Assembly: GCA_014651175.1 (NCBI GenBank)
Contig: BMWJ01000002.1
Location: forward strand, 496,001 to 560,000
Source: Streptomyces clavifer
Lineage (GTDB): Bacteria; Actinomycetota; Actinomycetes; Streptomycetales; Streptomycetaceae
Reading direction: 5' to 3'
DNA: 64,000 bases
The position numbers were made by a program, and so were the translations under genes. Positions 42,851-51,377 of the stretch are shown here, piece after piece. Position 1 is the first letter of the stretch, and every line of letters begins with the position of its first letter. Under the pieces are notes generated by a model that was not told the DNA's origin, searched no databases, and saw only the letters and a program-made list of their open reading frames with translations.

Positions 42851-42881
42851 TTGACCGCCCGCCGGGGCATCTGTTTAAGGT
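42851..42881 (+). promoter_or_regulatory. Promoter of the nanA copy 2 operon
   Basis: TTGACC (42851-42856) and TAAGGT (42876-42881) with a 19-bp spacer, or TTTAAG with 17 bp. The operator follows 12 bp later, mirroring the esterase promoter. Confidence 0.6.
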
Positions 42882-42893
42882 GAGTCAGACATA

Positions 42894-42912
42894 GGACATC
42901 TTACGTCTCATG
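42894..42912 (+). promoter_or_regulatory. Shared nan operator, site 3 (nanA copy 2 operon)
   Basis: GGACATCTTACGTCTCATG. It differs from site 2 at four positions and lies at the same distance from its -10. Confidence 0.78.
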
Positions 42913-42968
42913 TCACGGTCCCGGCCGCGCGGCCCCGGACCGGATTCCACCGAGCTGGAGCCCTCACC

Positions 42969-43928
42969 ATGTCTCTGACCGCACCGCTGCACGGCGTCGT
43001 ACCGCCGGTCTGCACCCCGCTCGACCGCGATGGGGAGGTCGACACGGCATCCCTCGCGCGGCTCGTCGAGCACCTCGTCGGAGGTGGCGTGCACGGGCTG
43101 TTCGCGCTCGGTTCGACCAGCGAGGTCGCCTACCTCACCGATGACCAGCGCGGCACCGTGCTGGAGACCGTGGTCAACGCGACCGACGGCCGGGTCCCGG
43201 TGCTGGCCGGCGTCATCGACACCACGACCGCCCGGGTCGTCGAGCACGCCAGGACCGCCGCCCGCCTGGGCGCGGACGCCCTCGTCGCCACGGCGCCCTT
43301 CTACACCCGTACGCACCCCAAGGAGATCGCCGGGCACTTCCGCCGGCTGCGCGCGGCCGTGGACCTGCCGCTCTTCGCGTACGACATCCCGGTCGCCGTG
43401 CACTCCAAGCTGTCCGCCGCACTGATCCGCGAGCTGGCCGAGGACGGCACCCTGGCCGGTCTCAAGGACAGCAGCGGGGACGAGGGCGGGCTGCGCCGGC
43501 TCCTCGTCGGGCTGGGCGGCCGGGACGGCCGGGCGCGGGGGCCCGCGCCGCACTTCAGCGTGCTGACCGGCTCCGAACTCACCGTGGACGCGGCCCTGCT
43601 GGCGGGAGCCGACGGCGTGGTGCCGGGCATCGGCAACGTGGACCCGGCCGGGTACGTACGGCTGTACGACGCCGCGCGCGCCGGTGACTGGACGACCGCC
43701 GCCCGGGAGCAGGAGCGGCTGATCGAGCTGTTCGCCATGGTCGACGCCGGCCCGGAGGCCGACATGGGCCGCAGCTCGTCGGCGCTCGGCTCCTTCAAGG
43801 CGGCGCTGCGGCTGCTCGGTGTCATCGACGACGGTGCCACCGTGTTCCCCCAGATCCAGCTCTCCGCCGAGTCGGTCGCGCTGGTCTCGCAGCGGCTGCG
43901 CGGCGCCGGTCTGCCGCCGGTCCGATGA
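42969..43928 (+). CDS. nanA: N-acetylneuraminate lyase, DHDPS/NAL family (copy 2)
   Basis: A 319-residue class I aldolase similar to copy 1 at 31851 throughout: LFALGSTSEVAYLT, TAPFYTRTHPKEI, YDIPVAVHSKLS, Schiff-base Lys166 in GLKDSSGDEG, and GADGVVPGIGNVDP. The GSSGE motif of copy 1 reads GSTSE here, so the conserved Gly of that loop is Ser, a possible specificity or activity difference. A short insert (GGRDGRARGPAP) is also present. It heads the operon with nanK, nanE and nanT; its stop overlaps nanK as ATGA. Predicted product: N-acetylmannosamine plus pyruvate. Confidence 0.88.
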   Translation: MSLTAPLHGVVPPVCTPLDRDGEVDTASLARLVEHLVGGGVHGLFALGSTSEVAYLTDDQRGTVLETVVNATDGRVPVLAGVIDTTTARVVEHARTAARLGADALVATAPFYTRTHPKEIAGHFRRLRAAVDLPLFAYDIPVAVHSKLSAALIRELAEDGTLAGLKDSSGDEGGLRRLLVGLGGRDGRARGPAPHFSVLTGSELTVDAALLAGADGVVPGIGNVDPAGYVRLYDAARAGDWTTAAREQERLIELFAMVDAGPEADMGRSSSALGSFKAALRLLGVIDDGATVFPQIQLSAESVALVSQRLRGAGLPPVR

Positions 43929-44869
43929 CCCCGTCCGCCACCGGCACTCCGGTCCTCGGGCTCGATCTCGGCGGCACGAAGATCGCCGCTGCGCTGTTCG
44001 CCGCCGACGGCACGGTACTGGCCCGGCTCACCCGGCCCACCCCGGCGCTCGACGGTGCGGCGGCGGTGCTCGACGCACTCGCCGCGGCCGCCGCCGCGGC
44101 CGACCCCGGCCGGCTCGCCACGGCCCTCGGCATCGCCGCCGCCGGGGTCGTCGACCCCCGCACCGGCATGGTCACCAGCGCCACCGACTCCATACGCGGC
44201 TGGGCGGGTACCGCGCTCGGCACCGGGCTCGCGGACCGTACAGGGCTGCCGGTGGCCTGCGACAACGATGTGCGGGCCACCGCCGGGCCGGAGCTCGCGG
44301 TCCTGCCCGGCACCCATGGGTCGCTGCTGTTCACGGCGGTCGGCACGGGGGTGGGCGGCGCCGTCGCCGTCGACGGCAGGATGCTGCACGGCGCCTCGGG
44401 CATCGCCGGTCACCTCGGTCATCTGCCGGCCGCCGAGGCGGCCGGACTGCCCTGCACCTGCGGCGCCACCGGGCACCTGGAGGTCATCGCCTCCGGTCCG
44501 GGCATCACCGCCCACTACGAGCGCCTCGCCGGTACCTCGGCGGACCGGCTCGAGACCGTCGCGTCCCGGGCCGCACTGGGCGACGAGGCGGCGGTCCACG
44601 CCATCACCACCGGCGCGGCGGCCACCGGCCGCGTCCTCGGCGGGCTCGCCAACGCGCTGGGCCCCGACCGGGTCGTCGTCGGTGGCGGGGTCCCCCGGAT
44701 CGGCGCGCTGTACGGGGACGCCCTGGCCGCCGCGTTCACCGCCGAACTGATGCCGCCGCTGCGCGGACTCGTCCCCGTTCCGCCGCTGTTCGGCCACGAC
44801 GCGGCCGTGCTCGGCGCGGCGGCACTGACCACCACCCTTCCCCTCCACCACCCGGGAGTTCTCCGATGA
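43925..44869 (+). CDS. nanK: ROK-family N-acetylmannosamine kinase
   Basis: A 314-residue ROK sugar kinase. The ATP motif is GLDLGGTKIAAALF, the catalytic Asp lies in VACDNDVRAT, and the Gly-rich site is TAVGTGVGGAVAVDG. The zinc motif reads PCTCGATGHLE: the usual third Cys of CxCGxxGC is His, a variant seen in actinobacterial ROK proteins. Predicted reaction: N-acetylmannosamine plus ATP to the 6-phosphate. It overlaps nanA (ATGA) and nanE (ATGA), so the three are translationally coupled. Identity as NanK rests on operon context. Confidence 0.88.
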   Translation: MTPSATGTPVLGLDLGGTKIAAALFAADGTVLARLTRPTPALDGAAAVLDALAAAAAAADPGRLATALGIAAAGVVDPRTGMVTSATDSIRGWAGTALGTGLADRTGLPVACDNDVRATAGPELAVLPGTHGSLLFTAVGTGVGGAVAVDGRMLHGASGIAGHLGHLPAAEAAGLPCTCGATGHLEVIASGPGITAHYERLAGTSADRLETVASRAALGDEAAVHAITTGAAATGRVLGGLANALGPDRVVVGGGVPRIGALYGDALAAAFTAELMPPLRGLVPVPPLFGHDAAVLGAAALTTTLPLHHPGVLR

Positions 44870-45546
44870 GCGCACAGGACCTGACCGCCACCCTCCGCGG
44901 CCGGCTGATCGTCTCCTGCCAGGCACCGCCCGGCGACCCGATGCGGGACACCGCCACCCTCGTCCGGCTCGCGCGGTCGGCCGTCGCGGGCGGCGGCGCC
45001 GCGATCCGCGCCAACGAGCCGGCGGTCGTCGCCGCGATCAGCGCGGCCGTCGACCTGCCGGTCATCGGCCTGTGGAAGGACGGTGACACCGGCGTCTACA
45101 TCACGCCGACGGTCCGGCACGCCCTGGCGGTCGCCGAGGCCGGTGCGGCCGTGGTCGCCGCCGACGCCACCGACCGGCCGCGGCCCGACGGTTCCACCTT
45201 CGCCGAGCTGGTGAGCGCCGTGCACACGGCCGGTGCGCTGGTCATGGCCGACGTGTCCACGCTCGCCGAGGGCGTGACCGCGGCGGCGCAGGGGGCGGAC
45301 TTCGTCTCCACGACCCTGTCCGGCTATGTCCCGGGGACTCCCGAGCAGACCGGCCCGGATCTCGATCTGGTCACATCCCTCGCGGCCGCGATCGACGTCC
45401 CGGTCGTGGCGGAGGGGCGCATCAACTCCCCCGCGGAGGCCGCCGAGGCACTGGCCCGCGGCGCCCACAGCGTCGTCGTCGGCACCGCCATCACCGCGCC
45501 CACCGCTCTGACCGCGCGTTTCGTGGCCGGCCTCACCCGGCCCTGA
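44866..45546 (+). CDS. nanE: N-acetylmannosamine-6-phosphate 2-epimerase
   Basis: A 226-residue TIM-barrel epimerase. Family signs: LIVSCQAPPGDPM, GGGAAIRANEPA, VIGLWKD, GADFVSTTLSGY and VVAEGRINSPAEA. It converts ManNAc-6-P to GlcNAc-6-P, the step that is nearly diagnostic for sialic-acid breakdown. ATG at 44866 overlaps the nanK stop. GlcNAc-6-P would then enter NagA/NagB elsewhere in the genome; neither is in this window. Confidence 0.93.
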   Translation: MSAQDLTATLRGRLIVSCQAPPGDPMRDTATLVRLARSAVAGGGAAIRANEPAVVAAISAAVDLPVIGLWKDGDTGVYITPTVRHALAVAEAGAAVVAADATDRPRPDGSTFAELVSAVHTAGALVMADVSTLAEGVTAAAQGADFVSTTLSGYVPGTPEQTGPDLDLVTSLAAAIDVPVVAEGRINSPAEAAEALARGAHSVVVGTAITAPTALTARFVAGLTRP

Positions 45547-45599
45547 CCCGCCCCACCACGCGGGACGGCCGGCCACCGTCCCGCATCATGGAGTGCACC

Positions 45600-47066
45600 G
45601 TGCAGACATCACCCCCCACGCTCCCCTGGTACCGCGAGGTGAGCCGTACCCAGTGGAAGTCGTTCTTCGCCGCCTGGATCGGCTACGTCCTCGACGGCTT
45701 CGACTTCGTCCTGATCACGCTCGTGCTGACCGAGATCAGCGACGACTTCGGCCTGAGCACGGTGCAGGCCGCCGGCCTGGTCTCCGGTGCGTTCATCACC
45801 CGCTGGCTGGGCGGCGCCGTGCTCGGCGCCATCGGTGACCGGTACGGCCGCAAGCTGTCGATGGTGCTGAGCATCATGCTGTACTCCCTGGGCACGTTCG
45901 CCTGCGGATTCGCCTGGGACTTCCACAGCCTCTTCGCCGCCCGGCTGGCCATCGGCATGGGGATGGCCGGGGAGTACAGCGCCAGTGCGACGTACGTCAT
46001 GGAGAGCTGGCCGGCCAGGCTCCGCAGCCGTGCCAGCGGCTTCCTGATCTCGGGCTTCTCCGTCGGTTCGGTGCTCGCCGCCCAGGTCTACACCTGGGTG
46101 GTGCCGTCGCTCGGCTGGCGGTGGATGTTCTATCTGGGCCTGATCCCGATCGCGGTCGCGCTGTGGATGCGGCGTGCGCTGCCGGAGGCCGGGGAATGGG
46201 CCGACGCCGTCGCGGACGAGGAGTCCAGGCCCAGTCCGTTCCGGCCGCTGTTCATGACCCGGGGACGGGCCGTGGCCAACACGGTCCTCGTCGTGGCCGC
46301 CACACTCTCCCTGTTCCTGATCTTCATACCGGGCGGTGACGGCCTCGTGCCGGTCCTGTCGGTGGTGGCGGGCCTCGCACTGGCCGCGTTCGCGGTGCAG
46401 CTGGGCGGGAAGCGGAGCCGGCTGCTCTACGTGTCGATGATCGTCACGCTGTTCTTCGCGTTCCTGTACTCGTGGCCCATCCAGGCGCTGCTGCCCACCT
46501 ATCTGAAGACCGAGCTGGGATACAGCACCGGGCAGGTCACCGACGTCCTCTACTTCGCGGGCTTCGGGACCATGGCCGGCTGCTGGGCGGCGGGCTTCCT
46601 GGGCGACCGGATCGGGGCGAGGAAGGCTTACGCACTGACGCTGCTCGCCTCGCTGGCCTTCGTCTACCCGGTCTTCGCGGTACGGGACAACCTCCTGCTG
46701 CTGGGCTGCCTGCTGTTCCTGCTCCAGGCGACGAGCTTCGGGATCTCCGGTCTGCTGCCGCGATACATCGGCGGCCACTTCCCGACCACGAGCCGCGGCG
46801 CCGCGCTGGGCTTCACGTACAACGTGGGGGCGCTCGGCGGGGCCGTCGCTCCGGTCCTCGGGGCACATCTGGCGTCCGGGATGGATCTCGGGCAGGCGCT
46901 CGCCGTACTGACGTTCGCGGGCACGGTGATCGTGGTGCTGCTGATCGGCTTCGACGTGCCGGCACGGCTGAACCGGCTGACGGACCCCGACGGCCCCAGG
47001 GACCATCTGGCCGCACCGGCCCCCGCGCCGTCCCGGGAGCCGGAGACCGCGGACCGGGCCGGGTAG
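45600..47066 (+). CDS. nanT: MFS sialic acid/proton symporter (NanT-like)
   Basis: A 488-residue MFS carrier with about 12 helices and extra hydrophobic stretches near residues 230-270, as in E. coli NanT (496 residues). The first helix motif GYVLDGFDFVLITLVL and loop GAIGDRYGRKLSM are sialate/aromatic-acid symporter-like. The GTG at 45600 is preferred because GGAG lies 6 nt upstream; an ATG at 45588 lacks a site. It follows nanE by 53 bp. With the ABC importer, the cluster offers two independent uptake routes. Confidence 0.87.
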   Translation: MQTSPPTLPWYREVSRTQWKSFFAAWIGYVLDGFDFVLITLVLTEISDDFGLSTVQAAGLVSGAFITRWLGGAVLGAIGDRYGRKLSMVLSIMLYSLGTFACGFAWDFHSLFAARLAIGMGMAGEYSASATYVMESWPARLRSRASGFLISGFSVGSVLAAQVYTWVVPSLGWRWMFYLGLIPIAVALWMRRALPEAGEWADAVADEESRPSPFRPLFMTRGRAVANTVLVVAATLSLFLIFIPGGDGLVPVLSVVAGLALAAFAVQLGGKRSRLLYVSMIVTLFFAFLYSWPIQALLPTYLKTELGYSTGQVTDVLYFAGFGTMAGCWAAGFLGDRIGARKAYALTLLASLAFVYPVFAVRDNLLLLGCLLFLLQATSFGISGLLPRYIGGHFPTTSRGAALGFTYNVGALGGAVAPVLGAHLASGMDLGQALAVLTFAGTVIVVLLIGFDVPARLNRLTDPDGPRDHLAAPAPAPSREPETADRAG

Positions 47067-47081
47067 TGCGGTCGCGTCGGC

Positions 47082-47540
47082 CTACGGGTAGAAGTGCGTC
47101 AGCGACTCGGCGACGCAGGCCGGCTTCTCTGAACCCTCCAGCTCGAAGGTGAAGGCCCGGGTCATCCGTACGCCGCCCCGCGCGACCTCCGTCACGCCGG
47201 TGACGGAGGCGTGCAGCCGCACGCGGCTGCCGACGGGGACGGGCGCCGGGTAGCGGACCCGGTCGACCCCGTAGTTGAGCGCGCGTCCCACCCCGCTCAC
47301 CTGGAGCAGTTCGCCGAACATCGGGATGCCCCAGCTCAGGACCATGTAGCCGTGGGCGATGGTGCGCCCGTACGGGCCGTCCGCGGCGCGGGCGACGTCG
47401 GTGTGGATCCACTGGTGGTCCCCGGAGACGTGGGCGTAGGCGTCGATGAGCTCCTGGGTGACCTCCTTCCAGCCGGAGTGCCCGAGGTCGCGCCCGCCGA
47501 GGGCGAGGATCTCCGGGATGCCGTGCACGGTCAGGGGCAT
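47082..47540 (-). CDS. MaoC-like enoyl-CoA hydratase/dehydratase
   Basis: A 152-residue single hot-dog protein. The R-hydratase motif appears as HVSGDHQWIHTDVARA, with the catalytic Asp/His pair (GDHxxxH), followed by GRTIAHGYMVLSWGIPMF. It hydrates an enoyl-CoA. It is the third and last gene of the minus-strand thiolase-transporter-MaoC run, so it should act in the same acyl-CoA catabolic pathway. ATG at 47540. The end is only 15 bp from the convergent nanT gene. Confidence 0.88.
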   Translation of the reverse strand: MPLTVHGIPEILALGGRDLGHSGWKEVTQELIDAYAHVSGDHQWIHTDVARAADGPYGRTIAHGYMVLSWGIPMFGELLQVSGVGRALNYGVDRVRYPAPVPVGSRVRLHASVTGVTEVARGGVRMTRAFTFELEGSEKPACVAESLTHFYP

Positions 47541-47565
47541 GATGTGGTCCGTTCTGCTCGCGGGG

Positions 47566-48909
47566 TCAGGCGGAGACGGGGGCGGTGCGCGGAGCGGCGG
47601 CCGGCTCGGCGGCCAACTCGTCGTGGTTGGGCCGCTTCAGCAGGAGGAGCATGCAGCCCAGGGTCAGCGCCACCTGGAACACCGCGTACGCGATGACGGC
47701 GGTGATCGAGCCCGTCCGGTTGAGCAGGAACTGGCCGATGATCGGGGTCGTCCCGCCGAGGAGGGTGCCGCACAGCTGGTAGCAGAGCGAGATGCCGGTG
47801 TAGCGCAGATGGGCGGGGAAGCGGCTGGCGAGCATGCCGGCGAGGGCCGCGTAGTAGAGGCAGTGCGGGATGGTGGCGACGGCGACTCCGAGCATCGCGA
47901 GGCCGTAGTCCCCGGTGCTGATGAGGACGAACATCACCGGCATCAGGATCAGCTCGGGCACCAGCATCACGGTCACCGCGCGGGACCAGCTCTTCATCCG
48001 GGTGGCGATGAGCGCGCCGAAGGGCTGGACGACGATCTGGGTGACGTTGGCGACGAGGATGATCGTCAGGAACGAGCTGCGGTCGAAGTCGAGCGACGTG
48101 GTGGCCCAGGAGAGGGCGAACGTCGACTTGAAGTACGTCGCCGACAGGCCGATCGTGCAGGCGCCGATGCCGAGGACGATCAGCATGGGGTGGCTGCGCA
48201 GGACCTCGGTCAGCGGGAGCTTGACGACTTCCTTCTTCTCGATGAGCTTGGCCATGGCCGGGGACTCGGCGACCTTCAGCCGGACCAGCAGTCCCACGAT
48301 GACGAGGGCGGCGGAGGCGAGGAAGGGAACCCGCCAGCCCCAGGAGACGAAGGCCTCGTCCGGCAGTTGGCTGATGGCGAGGAAGCTCAGGGTGGAGAGG
48401 GTGTTGCCGACGGGCGAGCCCTGCTGGGCGAACGCCCCGTACAGCACCGACTTGCCCTTGGGCGCGTGCTCGGAGGCGATCAGGACGGAGCCGCCCCACT
48501 CCCCGCCGAGGCCGATGCCCTGGATCATGCGGATGCAGACCAGCAGGATCGGGGCGGCGATGCCGATGGAGGCGTAGCCGGGCAGCAGACCGATCGCGGT
48601 GGTGGAGACGCCCATCATCAGCAGGGTGATGACGAGGGTCTTCTTGCGGCCGAGGCGGTCGCCGTAGTGGCCGAAGACGATGCCGCCGATCGGGCGGGCG
48701 AGGAAGCCGACCCAGAAGGTGGCGAAGGCGACCAGGGTGCCCAGGGGGCCCTCGAGTTCGGGGAAGAAGACCTTGTCGAAGACGAGCGCCGCCGCGGTTC
48801 CGTAGATGTAGAAGTCGAACCACTCGATGGTGGAGCCGATGAAGGCTCCGAACCCGGCGCGGTTGGCGGCTTTCGTCTTCTCGCGTGCGGTTGCGGTGGA
48901 CGCACTCAT
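47566..48909 (-). CDS. MFS transporter, MHS (metabolite:proton symporter) family
   Basis: A 447-residue carrier with 12 predicted helices and typical MHS motifs: GSTIEWFDFYIYGTAAAL in helix 1, RPIGGIVFGHYGDRLGRKKT in the 2-3 loop, and RMIQGIGLGGEWGGSVL in helix 4. The family imports alpha-ketoglutarate, shikimate, betaine, citrate and aromatic acids. In this operon it probably imports the acid degraded by the neighbouring CoA-dependent enzymes. ATG at 48909. Confidence 0.9.
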   Translation of the reverse strand: MSASTATAREKTKAANRAGFGAFIGSTIEWFDFYIYGTAAALVFDKVFFPELEGPLGTLVAFATFWVGFLARPIGGIVFGHYGDRLGRKKTLVITLLMMGVSTTAIGLLPGYASIGIAAPILLVCIRMIQGIGLGGEWGGSVLIASEHAPKGKSVLYGAFAQQGSPVGNTLSTLSFLAISQLPDEAFVSWGWRVPFLASAALVIVGLLVRLKVAESPAMAKLIEKKEVVKLPLTEVLRSHPMLIVLGIGACTIGLSATYFKSTFALSWATTSLDFDRSSFLTIILVANVTQIVVQPFGALIATRMKSWSRAVTVMLVPELILMPVMFVLISTGDYGLAMLGVAVATIPHCLYYAALAGMLASRFPAHLRYTGISLCYQLCGTLLGGTTPIIGQFLLNRTGSITAVIAYAVFQVALTLGCMLLLLKRPNHDELAAEPAAAPRTAPVSA

Positions 48910-49029
48910 GGGTGGCTCCCGTGAACATCGTTGATCAAGCGGATGAGGGCATGGCGGACCGGGGCGTCGCCCGAGACGCCCTGGGTCGCGCTGAGGAGGG
49001 GACGGAGCAGAGGGGGACGGGGAAGGAGG

Positions 49030-50256
49030 TCAGGCGGTGACGCGCTCGAAGACGGCGGCGAGGCCCTGGCCGCCGCCGATGCACATGGTCTCCAGGCCGT
49101 AGCGGGCTTCGCTGCGGTGCATCTCGCGGGCGAGCGTGGCGAGGATGCGGGCACCGGTGGCGCCCACCGGGTGGCCGAGCGAGACTCCGGACCCGTTGAC
49201 GTTGATCCGCTGCTCGTGGTCCTTATCGCCGAGGCCCAGCTCCCTGGTGCAGGCCAGGACCTGGGCGGCGAAGGCCTCGTTGATCTCGATCAGGTCGAGG
49301 TCGGCGAGGGTGAGCCCGGCGCGGCCGAGGGCGGCGAGGGTGGCGGGGACGGGCCCGATGCCCATGGTGGCGGCGGGGACGCCGGCGCGGGCGAAGGAGA
49401 CGAGCCGGACGAGCGGGGTGAGTCCGAGCCGTTCCGCCGTGGCGGCACTGGTGACGAGGCAGGCGGCGGCCGCGTCGTTCTGACCGCTGGCGTTGCCCGC
49501 GGTGACGGTCGCCTCCGGGTCGGACGCACCCATGAGGGGGTGCAGCGCGGCGAGTTGTCCGGCGGTCGTGTCGGGGCGGGGGTGCTCGTCGGCGGTCACG
49601 AGCGTGTCGCCCTTGCGGCTGCGTACGGTGACGGGGACGGTCTCCGCCGCGTAGCGCCCCTCCTTCACGGCGCGGGCGGCGCGGGCCTGCGAACGCAGGG
49701 CCAGGGCGTCCTGGTCGGCGCGGCTGACGGAGTAGGCGCGGCGCAGGTTCTCCGCGGTCTCGATCATGCCGCCGGGCACGGGGTGGTTGACGCCGCCCGC
49801 GGTGACCCGGCCGCGGGCCAGCGAGTCGTGGAGCTGGAGGCCGGGGCCCTTGATGCCCCACCGGCCGTCGTGCGTGTAGTAGGGGGCGGCGCTCATGACG
49901 TCGACGCCTCCCGCGATCACGACGTCGCTGAACCCGGCCCGGATCTGCATGGCCGCGTCGAGCACCGCCTGGAGGCCGGAACCGCAGCGCCGGTCGATCT
50001 GGGCGCCGGTGACGGAGGCGGGGAGTCCGGCGTCCAGGGCGGCGACGCGGCCGATGGCCGGGGCGTCGGACGTGGGGTAGGCGTGTCCGAGGATCACCTC
50101 GTCGACCCGCTCGGGGTCGATCCCGGTACGGGCGACGACCTCGGCGATGACGCGTGCGGCGAGCGCGGCGGGCGTCTGCCGGGCGAAGGCTCCGCCGAAA
50201 CGCCCGATGGGGGTGCGCAGCGGTTCGCAGATGACGACATCGACATGGTCGGGCAC
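49030..50256 (-). CDS. Acetyl-CoA acyltransferase (thiolase)
   Basis: A 408-residue degradative thiolase. Catalytic Cys91 in DRRCGSGLQAV, then NEAFAAQ, the His in NVNGSGVSLGHPVGATGAR and the second Cys in ETMCIGGGQGLAAVF. It cleaves a beta-ketoacyl-CoA to acetyl-CoA and a shortened acyl-CoA; PcaF-type specificity is possible. The start is GTG at 50256, with AAAGGTG upstream. First gene of the minus-strand operon; a TATTGGAC motif shared with the divergent operon lies 65 bp upstream. Confidence 0.92.
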   Translation of the reverse strand: MPDHVDVVICEPLRTPIGRFGGAFARQTPAALAARVIAEVVARTGIDPERVDEVILGHAYPTSDAPAIGRVAALDAGLPASVTGAQIDRRCGSGLQAVLDAAMQIRAGFSDVVIAGGVDVMSAAPYYTHDGRWGIKGPGLQLHDSLARGRVTAGGVNHPVPGGMIETAENLRRAYSVSRADQDALALRSQARAARAVKEGRYAAETVPVTVRSRKGDTLVTADEHPRPDTTAGQLAALHPLMGASDPEATVTAGNASGQNDAAAACLVTSAATAERLGLTPLVRLVSFARAGVPAATMGIGPVPATLAALGRAGLTLADLDLIEINEAFAAQVLACTRELGLGDKDHEQRINVNGSGVSLGHPVGATGARILATLAREMHRSEARYGLETMCIGGGQGLAAVFERVTA

Positions 50257-50319
50257 GGCGGAACACCTTTCGGCGGTTTCGGGTGTGTGGGGTGACCTTC
50301 GCACTGGATCACTGAGTCG

Positions 50320-50327
50320 GTCCAATA
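50320..50327 (-). promoter_or_regulatory. TATTGGAC motif upstream of thiolase
   Basis: The same 8-mer as at 51310-51317, in the same orientation relative to the downstream catabolic gene. It is a candidate half of a LysR-type operator. Confidence 0.45.
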
Positions 50328-50364
50328 TCGAGTTCACCGGTCTTCGAGACGCTGCGCGTCTCAA

Positions 50365-51261
50365 TCAGGCTCCGGGTGTGGGCAGGGCCTCCTCGGCGAC
50401 CGCGAGCACCGCGCGGAGGGCCGGGGACGGGTTGTCCGCTCGCCAGGCCAGTGCGGCCTGGCGCCGGATGGGCGGGCCCGCGAGGGGCCGGTAGACCAGC
50501 CCGTTCTGCTGGATGTGCCGGCACGAGGACACCGTGAGCGTGACCCCCACACCGGCGGCGACGAGGGCCAGGATCGTGTACGAGTCGGGCGCCTCCTGCA
50601 CCACGCGCGGATTGAAGCCGGTGGCCTCGCAGGCCTCGACCATCGCGTCGCGCACCGTGGATCCGGCGTTGGCGGGGAACGAGACGAAGGGTTCGTCGGC
50701 GAGGATCCCGATCGGGATGCTCTCCAGTGCGGCCAGTCGGTGGTCGGAGGGCAGCGCGCACAGCAGCTCCTCCTCCTCGATCACCCGGTGGGCCACGCCG
50801 GGCTGGGTCACGGGGAGCCGGACGAAGCCCAGGTCGAGGGAGCCGTCGGCGACCCGGGACAGGGCCACGTTGGCATACGTCTGCCCCTTCATGACCAGCT
50901 CCAGAGCCGGGTGAGCCGCACGCACGGCCCTGGTCAGCTGAGGCAGCGTCTCGTGGCTGGAGGCACCGGCGAAACCGATCGTGACCCGCCCGTACTCCCC
51001 GCGTCCGGCGGCCTTGGCGGCCCGTACGGCGGTGTCGAGATCCTCCAGGACCGCCCGTACGGGTTCGAGGAACGACTCCCCGGCGCCGGTGAGCCGCACG
51101 GAGCGGGTGTTGCGCTCGAACAGCTGGACGCCGAGCTCCTTCTCCAGCTGCCTGATCTGCTGGCTGAGCGGCGGCTGGGCCATCTGCAGCCGTTTGGCCG
51201 CCCGGCCGAAGTGCAGTTCCTCGGCCACGGCGGTGAACGCGGTCAGATGACGCAGCTCCAT
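50365..51261 (-). CDS. LysR-family regulator of the acyl-CoA catabolic locus
   Basis: A 298-residue LysR protein. The N-terminal helix-turn-helix reads ELHFGRAAKRLQMAQPPLSQ and the effector domain begins RVTIGFAGASSHETLP. This opening resembles the BenM/CatM-type subgroup that senses aromatic acids. ATG at 51261 (MELRHL) is preferred over 51273. It lies between the thiolase operon (same strand) and the divergent CoA-transferase operon, as expected for a local activator. TATTGGAC motifs flank it on both sides. Confidence 0.9.
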   Translation of the reverse strand: MELRHLTAFTAVAEELHFGRAAKRLQMAQPPLSQQIRQLEKELGVQLFERNTRSVRLTGAGESFLEPVRAVLEDLDTAVRAAKAAGRGEYGRVTIGFAGASSHETLPQLTRAVRAAHPALELVMKGQTYANVALSRVADGSLDLGFVRLPVTQPGVAHRVIEEEELLCALPSDHRLAALESIPIGILADEPFVSFPANAGSTVRDAMVEACEATGFNPRVVQEAPDSYTILALVAAGVGVTLTVSSCRHIQQNGLVYRPLAGPPIRRQAALAWRADNPSPALRAVLAVAEEALPTPGA

Positions 51262-51309
51262 ACGACTGTCCATTCATTAGCCAGCGGTCTGGATGCGACC
51301 TTAATTTGG

Positions 51310-51323
51310 TATTGGACAGCAAT
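51310..51323 (+). promoter_or_regulatory. Candidate LysR box in the divergent spacer
   Basis: ATTG-N5-CAAT dyad (51311-51323) beginning with TATTGGAC, in the 116-bp spacer between the LysR gene and the CoA-transferase operon. It resembles a LysR recognition dyad with T and A at the ends. Confidence 0.5.
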
Positions 51324-51377
51324 CAATGCCCGCTGACACGGTGGTGCGGACCAGCACACACCTCGCCGAGGAGCACC

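Noticed and set aside
44440-44475. Missing third Cys in the ROK zinc motif as a sign of an inactive kinase
   Set aside because: His at this position is seen in other actinobacterial ROK proteins and can bind zinc; the catalytic Asp and ATP motifs are intact.
43819-45546. A 575-codon frame ending with the NanE sequence
   Set aside because: Only the last 226 codons, from ATG 44866, are NanE. The upstream part is a shadow of nanA and nanK in another frame.
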